A stretch of 64,000 nucleotides of DNA from Nitrospinaceae bacterium (GTDB lineage: Bacteria > Nitrospinota > Nitrospinia > Nitrospinales > Nitrospinaceae), in NCBI GenBank assembly GCA_024644405.1, contig JAHELC010000004.1:116324-180323 (forward strand). Reading direction: 5' to 3'. The notes beneath the pieces were generated by a model, which did not search any database, was not told the DNA's origin, and saw nothing but the letters and a program-made list of their open reading frames with translations. Of the stretch, positions 36,815 through 43,870 are shown piece after piece. Both the position numbers and the translations under genes were made by a program. The stretch's first letter is position 1; each line of letters opens with the position of its first letter.

Positions 36815-38506
36815 TTAACTATGGGTTACTCGGATGATTTCTTCCACAGTGGTGATTCCCTCCAAGATTTTGCGCCATCCATCCTGTCGCAGTGTCGTCA
36901 TCCCCAATTGTATGGCGCGTTCGCGGATTTCCTGGGTGCTGGCGTGAGCGAGGATCAATTTCCGGATTTCGTCGTCGATCACCAGCAGCTCATAGATCCC
37001 GGTTCGTCCCCGGTATCCCGTTTCGTTGCAGTGATCGCATCCTTTGCCCCGGAATGCGGCGGGAGGCGTCGGGTCGTCAATTCCCATTTCGAGCAGCGCT
37101 TCGGGGTCGATTGAGCAACTCTCCTTGCATTGGGTACAGATGACCCTTACCAACCGTTGGGCGAGCACACCTAGAACCGCGGATGAAATCAGAAAACTTT
37201 CGATCTGCATTTCCTGTAACCGAGTGATCGCCCCCGCCGCATCGTTGGTGTGCACCGTGCTGAACACCAGGTGCCCGGTCAACGCCGATTGGATGGCGAC
37301 ATCCGCCGTTTCCGAATCGCGGATTTCACCGATCATGATAACGTCCGGGTCCTGCCGGACGATGGACCGCAATCCGTTGGCGAAAGTGAGGCCGATTTGC
37401 GGACGGATATGGACCTGGTTCACGCCCCGCAGCTGGTATTCCACCGGATCTTCAATGGTGACGATTTTCTTTTCTGGGGTATTTATTTTTTCAAGGCTGC
37501 CGTACAACGTGGTGGTTTTCCCGCTGCCCGTCGGTCCGGTGACCAGAATCTGTCCATAGGGTTTGTGAATCAGGTTCTGGAACAATTCCAGTTCCTTTTT
37601 TGGAAAACCCAGGTGGTCCAGATTCACGACAATGTTGCCCCGGTCCAGGATACGCATGACCACGCTTTCACCGTAAAGAGTGGGCAGGGTGGATACACGG
37701 ATATCGATATCCTTGCCCTGCGATTTGATCCGGATGCGTCCGTCCTGCGGCAAGCGCCGTTCCGCGATGTCCAGATGCGCCATGATCTTGATGCGGGTGA
37801 CAATAGCGGAGTTCAATCGCTTGGGCGGCGCTTCATGTTCGTAAAGCATGCCGTCGATGCGGTAGCGTAGAATCAGATCGTCCGCGAACGGTTCCAGGTG
37901 GATATCGCTGGCGCTCATGTTGATGGCCTGATTGATAATGTGGTTCACCAGCTTGATGACCGGAGCCTCCGAAGCCATATCGCGGATATGCTCGGTGCTT
38001 TCCAGAGCCGATTCGACTTCCTCTTCCTCTTGAATCTTGCTGACCATCCGATCCATGGCGGAATCCCCTTTGCCATAAAAACTTTCAATGGCCTCAAGAA
38101 TATCTTCCTGACTGCTGAGGTTGATTCGAATTTCTTTCCCCAGAGATATTTTTAAATTCTCAAACGTTTCCCAGTCGAAAGGGTCGAAGGCGGCAAGGGT
38201 TAAACTTTCGGAATCCATTTTCAGTGGGAGGATCAGTTTTTCCCTCAGAAACACTTCCGGAATTTCCAGACCCGGGACGGGAAGCTCGCTCTTTGGAAAG
38301 TCTGTGACCTGCAGGTAGGGAAACCCCAATTCCTGGCTCAGTGTTTCCAGGATCACCTGGCTGTGAATATAACCGTGATCGACCAGCACTTTTCCCAGAT
38401 ATTTGCCTTTTTGAAAATCATTGGTCTTGATTTCCTCAAGAGTCTTTTCTGATATCTTTTTGTGATCCAGAAGGATTTTTTCGATGGGGTCTCTTTTTTT
38501 AAGCAT
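36815..38506 (-). CDS. gspE: Type II secretion ATPase GspE
   Basis: 563 aa. N1 domain (about 1-150), then the secretion-ATPase core: ASDIHLEPFADDLILRYRIDG, the Walker A motif GPTGSGKTTTLYGSL (about residue 320), the Asp box, Walker B-type IMIGEIRDSETADVAIQSAL and the His box LVFSTVHTNDA. A tetracysteine zinc site follows (CTQC ... CDHC, the family's CM domain). It powers pseudopilus assembly from the cytoplasmic face. 20 bp after gspC. Confidence 0.95.
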   Translation of the reverse strand: MLKKRDPIEKILLDHKKISEKTLEEIKTNDFQKGKYLGKVLVDHGYIHSQVILETLSQELGFPYLQVTDFPKSELPVPGLEIPEVFLREKLILPLKMDSESLTLAAFDPFDWETFENLKISLGKEIRINLSSQEDILEAIESFYGKGDSAMDRMVSKIQEEEEVESALESTEHIRDMASEAPVIKLVNHIINQAINMSASDIHLEPFADDLILRYRIDGMLYEHEAPPKRLNSAIVTRIKIMAHLDIAERRLPQDGRIRIKSQGKDIDIRVSTLPTLYGESVVMRILDRGNIVVNLDHLGFPKKELELFQNLIHKPYGQILVTGPTGSGKTTTLYGSLEKINTPEKKIVTIEDPVEYQLRGVNQVHIRPQIGLTFANGLRSIVRQDPDVIMIGEIRDSETADVAIQSALTGHLVFSTVHTNDAAGAITRLQEMQIESFLISSAVLGVLAQRLVRVICTQCKESCSIDPEALLEMGIDDPTPPAAFRGKGCDHCNETGYRGRTGIYELLVIDDEIRKLILAHASTQEIRERAIQLGMTTLRQDGWRKILEGITTVEEIIRVTHS

Positions 38507-38526
38507 GGCTCATTTCCTGGTATTTA

Positions 38527-39360
38527 TTAAAATCCCATGGATTTTTGTCTCAATCTTGGGAGACGTTTCGGGTCGGGCGGAACCGGTGCGGGTGCCTTGT
38601 CGTCGGGAACTGAAACGACGGGTGGAACGCTTGCCGGGGGAGAGGCCCTGTTGAATGGACTTTTCTGAATCGGTTGGGACCTGCGGGTTCGACGGGTAGA
38701 GGACTTCCCTGGAATATAATTTGAAACTGGTTTGCTTTTCTGGATCAGGTTGTTTCCGGCTTTTTGAATTTTTTGGGTTGGAGGCGTTTTCGATATGGTG
38801 AGAGTCAAATTACTTCCATTCATGGCTGAAAGAGTCGCGTGAGACTTGTCGATGGTTTTAATTTTATAGTTTCCAAGAGTTTCGCCTATTTTATAACCCC
38901 TCCGGCGCGGTTTTAGATTTTGAACCAACCGCCCCCCTCGAATTTCAGAATACGTTCCTTCAAAGATGGCGACTCTTTTATCGTCCAAAAGCATAACCCC
39001 GGTTAAAACCAATTGCGGCGGTGGAGCGGTCGCTTTGGGGGGCGGAGGAGGCGGGGCTACAGCGACCTTGGGAGGTGCGGGATTTATATTTCTGGGTTTG
39101 GGTTTCGGTGGTTGGGGCCGGTAATACTTTTTCCGCTGTTTCCGGAATAAATTGAGACGGGCCACGTCTCCCACCACGGCATCCGAATAGACCTGACGGG
39201 AAAGAGCGGAAGTTTCCAAATCCCTGGGTTTCGGGACGATGTCTTCTCCTTTAACGGTGGCTGGAAATTTAGGATGAAGCCAGGTATGACCTGTCCAACC
39301 CAGCAACAGGAAAAGAATCAGGATCAATAAAAAATTTAACACCGGTAATTTTTTTTTCAT
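38527..39360 (-). CDS. gspC: Type II secretion protein GspC-like
   Basis: 277 aa from ATG 39360 (MKKKLPVLN); the frame opens upstream to 39399. One N-terminal membrane helix (FLLILILFLLLGWTGHTWLH), a linker, a proline-rich stretch (QPPKPKP; APPPPPP), then the HR domain (LVLTGVMLLDDKRVAIFEG, YKIGETLGNYKIKTID) that contacts the secretin N0 domain. The C-terminal 80 residues are basic and low complexity (SSTRRTRRSQPIQK), and no PDZ domain is present, so secretin and substrate contacts may differ from model systems. First gene of the operon. Confidence 0.85.
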   Translation of the reverse strand: MKKKLPVLNFLLILILFLLLGWTGHTWLHPKFPATVKGEDIVPKPRDLETSALSRQVYSDAVVGDVARLNLFRKQRKKYYRPQPPKPKPRNINPAPPKVAVAPPPPPPKATAPPPQLVLTGVMLLDDKRVAIFEGTYSEIRGGRLVQNLKPRRRGYKIGETLGNYKIKTIDKSHATLSAMNGSNLTLTISKTPPTQKIQKAGNNLIQKSKPVSNYIPGKSSTRRTRRSQPIQKSPFNRASPPASVPPVVSVPDDKAPAPVPPDPKRLPRLRQKSMGF

Positions 39361-39891
39361 TTGAACCACGCGATTCCAGACACAGAAATTCCGCCACACT
39401 CAAGCGGATCCACTCTCCACTTGAACCCCTTCATTGGATGCAGTCATTATATACAATATACTAGCGGAATATCATCGGAAAACCTGAAATTTTAACGGCT
39501 GTAATCCTTTAAATACAACGATTTATTGGGTTCTAGAGGGATATGGGATGTGAATCTGCCTGGAACCGCTGGCGGCAGGATTTTGTTTAGGGGGTTGTTA
39601 ATAGAAAAAGAAGACGACGATGGCGGTGTCCATGGCATCAGGTTCTTTTGAAATGTCCTGGGTCGAAGTATGAAATCCAAAATTGTATTTAGAGGACAAA
39701 CGGTTTTTTGTTCATGAAGTGAAACAAGAAGATCAATTTCCATCTGGCACTCTTCTTTGTAGACTGCCAACAAGTTTGAAAAAAGCTGTAAAAAATTCTT
39801 TTTCTCTCCTTTGGACTCCTTATACTAATACTATCGATTGTTTCAGGCAGTGCACTTACCCGTCAGCTCTTACTTTAATTGGGAGGTAGGA
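39361..39891. other. Intergenic region upstream of the gsp operon; possible -10 box
   Basis: 531 bp between divergent units. On the minus strand a TATAAT (complement of 39446-39451) lies 86 bp before the gspC start; no good -35 partner is seen, so it is only a candidate promoter for the gsp operon. A minus-strand frame at 39492-39773 and overlapping plus-strand frames have no start signal or plausible protein character, and I count none as genes. Confidence 0.4.
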
Positions 39892-40584
39892 ATGGGTCGA
39901 GCCATGAAGTTTACGCATCTGGATACGAAGGACGTCGAAACCGCCGAGTCGTATTTCTTCGACCGGTTTTTAGGCGCCCGCATCGACAGCGGGAACGAAT
40001 CGAACGAAGGCTACGATCTCATTCTCGAGCTCGGCCGTGATGACGACTGGCACGACCAAAACTGGTCGGCCGTCAAGGAAAACGATTTAAAATACGATGA
40101 GGACGTGAACCAGTACATCACCCTCACACTGGCGGATTTGGCAAATCCCCGGACCCTTCCTTTAATCAACAAGTACCTGGTGAGTCTCGAATCCGACATC
40201 GGGCAGGAGGCAGTCAGTTTTGACGATCGCGCCAAAAAATATCTGGCTTACAAAATCAACGCCGATTTCCTTCTCCTCAATCTGGGTTTATTAAATTCCG
40301 ATACCAACCTGTTGGGCAACGCCTACTTTGACAAGGGTGAAACCTATTATTATTCCGCCGCCGCCAGTTTAAAAGCGATCAAGGGCGGTCGGTCGGGGTT
40401 GTCGGATGTGATGGAAAAACTTTCCGGCCGGTTCGGAAAGTATGTCGAGATCTTACGGGCCATGAAAAACCGGGACGAAAATTATTTCAGTTTCCATGTT
40501 CGCATTCCGGATGCAGAATTGAAACGATTTGAACATGAATTGGCCGTGGAGGCGTCCAAGCGCCAAAACCCCCCTTCGCCCTGA
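39892..40584 (+). CDS. Hypothetical soluble protein (230 aa)
   Basis: Not recognised. ATG 39892 has GGAGG 5 nt upstream, clearly better than in-frame ATG 39838. The product is soluble, acidic and mostly helical, beginning MGRAMKFTHLDTKDVETAES. It contains short patterns such as DDDWHDQNW and YFDKGETYYYSAAASLKAIKGG, suggesting a helical-bundle or TPR-like fold. No signal peptide, membrane segment or catalytic motif is seen. It is transcribed alone; the next gene in the same direction has its own sigma-54 promoter 309 bp on. Confidence 0.7.
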   Translation: MGRAMKFTHLDTKDVETAESYFFDRFLGARIDSGNESNEGYDLILELGRDDDWHDQNWSAVKENDLKYDEDVNQYITLTLADLANPRTLPLINKYLVSLESDIGQEAVSFDDRAKKYLAYKINADFLLLNLGLLNSDTNLLGNAYFDKGETYYYSAAASLKAIKGGRSGLSDVMEKLSGRFGKYVEILRAMKNRDENYFSFHVRIPDAELKRFEHELAVEASKRQNPPSP

Positions 40585-40628
40585 ACACCTTTTCAGCGGG
40601 CATTCCTCACTCTTTTCTACGGATACGG

Positions 40629-40743
40629 CCTGTTGAAAAAGAGAGCTGGATCCTTCATCAGTCACTTGTAAATCACTGCTGTGAAACCCGTTGGCATCTT
40701 TTTATGCCTGGATCAGGAGCAGCCCCCCAGTCCTGTTGAAAAA
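40629..40743 (+). repeat. 12-bp direct repeat, candidate upstream activator sites
   Basis: CCTGTTGAAAAA occurs at 40629-40640 and 40732-40743. Each copy is followed a few bases later by CTGGAT (40646-40651 and 40747-40752). The second copy includes GTTG-AAAAA-CAAC, an inverted repeat. Two copies upstream of a sigma-54 promoter is the layout expected for NtrC-type binding, but chance or an old duplication is possible. Confidence 0.4.
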
Positions 40744-40892
40744 CAACTGGATTAACATTATTTAGTCAACTTTTTTGCGCTCCTGTATGAAAATTTGAAC
40801 ATGAAGAAGCCGGGTAATGCCCTGGTTAAGTGAGCCGGACAAATAAGAGAATATATATCAAGGGTTTATATTTCTTAATCAATCTTGAGGTG

Positions 40893-40909
40893 TTGGCACA
40901 CGGTTTGCA
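40893..40909 (+). promoter_or_regulatory. Sigma-54 (-24/-12) promoter
   Basis: TTGGCAC-ACGGT-TTGCA: the -24 GG (40895-40896) and -12 GC (40907-40908) are exactly 10 bp apart and the match to TGGCAC-N5-TTGC is perfect. Transcription would begin near 40920, giving a leader of about 97 nt before ATG 41018. An NtrC-family activator is encoded 5 kb downstream. Confidence 0.85.
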
Positions 40910-41017
40910 ACTAACCGGGGTAAATAGAAGGATTTTTGATTGTAAACCTTATAGCCGAAATTTGGAGACGCCGTTTAAGAAAAGGTCTCGAATCTGTTGG
41001 CCCCCAGGAGTTATTAA

Positions 41018-42502
41018 ATGGACAGTTTGAATTCGAGTTTAAAAGGATGGATGTTCTTCCCCAATCAACCGGGGCTTTCCTGGTTTATCCTGGTGATTTT
41101 GCTGATGGCAGGCTTGTACATGATGCGGTCATCCATTCACTTTGTGATCACCCAGCTGATGGGAATGGTTTATTCGATGTTTCGCATTGCCTCACGGTCT
41201 TTGGGGCAAGGCGCCCAGAAACTGAAAGCTCGTAACCGAGATGTCCTTATGCAATTGGGTAAGGAGGAAGTGGAAGGGAAAATCGAGCGCGAATTTTTCC
41301 GCGTCAACGCAATGGTGGAACGGGACCTCGGTAAATATCCTGCCCTCCAACGGTTAATGTCTGATCAAATTTCACATATCGATGATGACTACAAGAAGAG
41401 TGGTCAAGTGTTGCCACCCCCGCCGGAATGGGTTGAAGCCGTGGAGTCGGTGGCCAAGTTAAAAGTGAATCATAAGAGTAATCCCCTCACAGCCAATATA
41501 TTGAGCAGTATCCACGACGCGTCTGAAAAACACCAAAAACAGATAATCAACGAGTTCCGGCAATCGGTGTCACAACGGCACCGGCTGCTGCAGGGGATGC
41601 GTCCTTACTGGCGGCGTTTGGCCAACACGATCGAGGAAACCGGGAAAACCGTCCGGCGCCTGATTGACCGTTCCACGGAAATTGACAAGCATATGGAGAA
41701 ATACGAGGAGATACTCAGTGGATCGAAGTCAGCGGAGCGTTCGCTCAAATCGTCTGCGGCTATCTACTTTTCCTATTCCCTGCTGGCGGTCATGGTTGCC
41801 ATTGGCGGTGTCATCATCAACTTTAATCTGATCGCTCTGCCGATGTCCGAAATGGTCGGAGCCACGGCGAGTATCGGGGCTTTCAAGGTTTCTGAATTCG
41901 CCGCCTTGGTCATCATATTGGTGGAAATATTTTTGGGAATTTTTATGATGGAAGCATTGCGGTTTACGCACATGTTTCCAGTGATCGGAGCTTTGGATGA
42001 CAAGCTGAGAACTCGCATGGCCTGGATTTCTTTCTCTTTTCTGTTGACACTGGCCGGTGTCGAAGCGGCCCTGGCTTTCATGCGTGACCATATTGCGGCG
42101 GATTTAAGTGCCCTGCGTCATTCTTTGACAGCCGGTGGTGTCGAAAAAGTGGTTGAAGTGACCGGGATGAACAAATGGATTCCAATGCTGGGTCAAATGA
42201 TATTGGGATTTATTTTACCCTTCGCCCTGGCTTTTGTAGCGATACCTTTGGAGTCCCTGGGGCATACCGCACGAGTCGTTTTTGGCGAGTTGCTGGTCAT
42301 ATTCCTCCAGGGCAGTGCCATGGCCCTGCGTTCGATTGGCATGGGATTCCGCCATGCCGGCCAATGGTTGACCCACGTTTATGATGTATTCATTTTTCTG
42401 CCGCTTTGGATCGAGCGTATGGTGAAACGACAGCCCAACCAAAGTGTGGAGGAAGGATCCCGAATCGGGACCAAACTGGAAGTAGGGGAGGTTACAAAAT
42501 GA
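41018..42502 (+). CDS. Polytopic membrane protein of unknown function, partner of a vWA lipoprotein
   Basis: 494 aa, not recognised. One helix at about 20-40, a long soluble helical/coiled region (about 50-245, rich in E, R, Q and K; includes QRHRLLQGMRPYWRRLANTI), then five more helices at about 248-272, 291-312, 334-355, 388-410 and 418-440, and a basic C-terminal tail. With one N-terminal helix before the coil it does not look like a standard transporter fold, and no nucleotide-binding or catalytic motif is visible. AGGAG lies about 8 nt before the ATG. The stop overlaps the lipoprotein start (ATGA), so the two products are made together. Expression should depend on sigma-54 from the promoter at 40893. 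A scaffold or force/signal-transmitting inner-membrane complex with the lipoprotein is my guess only. Confidence 0.75.
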   Translation: MDSLNSSLKGWMFFPNQPGLSWFILVILLMAGLYMMRSSIHFVITQLMGMVYSMFRIASRSLGQGAQKLKARNRDVLMQLGKEEVEGKIEREFFRVNAMVERDLGKYPALQRLMSDQISHIDDDYKKSGQVLPPPPEWVEAVESVAKLKVNHKSNPLTANILSSIHDASEKHQKQIINEFRQSVSQRHRLLQGMRPYWRRLANTIEETGKTVRRLIDRSTEIDKHMEKYEEILSGSKSAERSLKSSAAIYFSYSLLAVMVAIGGVIINFNLIALPMSEMVGATASIGAFKVSEFAALVIILVEIFLGIFMMEALRFTHMFPVIGALDDKLRTRMAWISFSFLLTLAGVEAALAFMRDHIAADLSALRHSLTAGGVEKVVEVTGMNKWIPMLGQMILGFILPFALAFVAIPLESLGHTARVVFGELLVIFLQGSAMALRSIGMGFRHAGQWLTHVYDVFIFLPLWIERMVKRQPNQSVEEGSRIGTKLEVGEVTK

Positions 42503-43161
42503 AAAAGGTATTTATTATTGTATTAATGAGTTTTTGTTTGATGATGACTTCCTGTACGGATAGTAATACTTCCAAATCCGGGAGTGGCCGGGGAGTCTAC
42601 CTGTTACTGGATACGTCCGGCACATACACCGCGGAATTGAAAAAAGCCCAGCAAATCATCAACTATCTGATGGGGACCCAGCTGGGGCCAGGCGATTCCC
42701 TGGTGGTGGCGCGGATCGACAGTGGCAGTTTCAGTGAAAAGGATATCGTGGCCAAAGTCACTTTCGATGCGAGGCCTTCAGTTTCCAACAATCAAAAGAA
42801 GGTCTTTGCGCAGACTGTGGATAAATTCGTCAAGTCGGTCAGAGGCAGTAAATATACCGATATTTCCGGCGGTCTGCTGCAGGCGATCGAATACCTGAAC
42901 GAAGTGAATGTGGCCGAAAAGCACATCCTCATTTATTCGGATCTTAAAGAGGAACTGCCCAAAGGCTTTGTCCGAAATATGAATTTCACACTGGATAACT
43001 TTACTGTTCGGGCCCTCAATGTCACCAAGTTGCGCACGGACAATGTGAATCCCCAGGAATATCTGGACCGTTTGGAAGAATGGCAGGCCCGCGTGCAACA
43101 CGGCGGCGGTCACTGGATTGTCATCAACGATATGGAACGGGAAGATGCCCTGGAATTGTGA
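42499..43161 (+). CDS. vWA-domain lipoprotein
   Basis: 220 aa from ATG 42499 (GGAGG 8 nt upstream). Leader MKKVFIIVLMSFCLMMTSC with lipidation cysteine C19, then a serine/glycine spacer. The vWA fold covers about 33-210 with a complete metal-ion-dependent adhesion site: D38-x-S40-x-T42 (LLLDTSGTYT), T120 (SKYTDISGGL) and D148 (HILIYSDLKEE). It is expected to bind a partner through Mg2+ outside the cytoplasm. The 4-nt overlap with the membrane-protein gene makes that protein the prime candidate partner. Alone it would be called a generic vWA protein; the strict pairing is what is notable. Confidence 0.8.
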   Translation: MKKVFIIVLMSFCLMMTSCTDSNTSKSGSGRGVYLLLDTSGTYTAELKKAQQIINYLMGTQLGPGDSLVVARIDSGSFSEKDIVAKVTFDARPSVSNNQKKVFAQTVDKFVKSVRGSKYTDISGGLLQAIEYLNEVNVAEKHILIYSDLKEELPKGFVRNMNFTLDNFTVRALNVTKLRTDNVNPQEYLDRLEEWQARVQHGGGHWIVINDMEREDALEL

Positions 43162-43223
43162 TTTAAAGGCATTACAAATCTGAATTACCCTGGTTTACCT
43201 CCTCTCTAAAGATGTCCCCAGGT

Positions 43224-43257
43224 AAAAAAGCCTGACCTTGTGTCAGGCTTTTTTTTT
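43224..43257 (+). terminator. Rho-independent terminator of the membrane-protein/vWA operon
   Basis: GCCTGAC (43230-43236), loop CTTGT, GTCAGGC (43242-43248), followed by a run of nine or more T; A-rich upstream bases extend the stem against the T-run. It ends the sigma-54 operon 63 bp after the lipoprotein stop. Confidence 0.9.
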
Positions 43258-43870
43258 ATATATTCCGGCAAACTCACCGACAAACCCCGTTGGGGACCCA
43301 AATTCAAAGCCTTAATTATCAATTACATGGAAAGTAAAATTCATTTTATGCTTGACCCTGCCGAAAATTGGGACTTTAATAATAGGATTGATAAGATCAT
43401 TTGATTTCAGGAAATTTCGCTGTGGTTTTTAAGCTCCAGGGTTAAGTAGTTGAGTCCAAATCACGTATCTATTTGAAACGGGTATTAGAAGCTTCCTGCC
43501 CACTTCCCGGGCCGGGGATTATGGGCGCTGGATTTCTTTTGACCCCTGTACCGGGAGCACCAGCCGGAGGGGCTGCCTGAGGTCACGGTAATTATCAGGT
43601 TCCAATTCGGAGTGAAGTTTCCGAAAGTATTGAAAAAATTTGCCTTATTTGATTTTCGCCGGGTTTATTTTGTTGACTTTTAGGCCCTGTTTCATACAAT
43701 CATAGTTCAAAAGCGAACCCGGTAATTTAATAAAAATAGTCAGTTTAGACTTTTTTTTGCTTTTGTTGAAGTTTATTTGGATTTCAGTTCAGTAAGTCTG
43801 TCAGACGGAGTTCGGCACACATCAAGTTTGCCCGAGCCTGCTTGATTCCCACTTTTCCTTTGGAGGAGGA
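43258..43870 (+). other. Long 5' region of the hybrid-kinase gene; no gene, possible RNA structure
   Basis: 613 bp with no credible frame. A nested foldable segment lies at 43540-43585: outer TGACC/GGTCA and inner CAGCC/GGCTG. It does not match a riboswitch class I know. The downstream part (43640-43860) is T-rich and probably contains the promoter; I cannot define it. Confidence 0.35.

Larger units (their letters stand above)
40585..41017 (+). other. Upstream regulatory region of the sigma-54 operon; no gene
   Basis: 433 bp without a plausible gene. It holds the sigma-54 promoter at 40893-40909 and, farther upstream, a perfect 12-bp direct repeat in two copies that could be activator sites. 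The distance of these copies from the promoter (about 150-265 bp) is normal for enhancer-type sites. Confidence 0.6.

Noticed and set aside
39492..39773. Minus-strand frame of 93 codons upstream of gspC
   Set aside because: No start signal, low-complexity serine/proline stretch, overlaps other random frames.
40690..40711. Sigma-54-like motif TTGGCAT followed by TATGCC
   Set aside because: GG and GC are 11 bp apart, not 10; the correct-spacing site lies 200 bp downstream.
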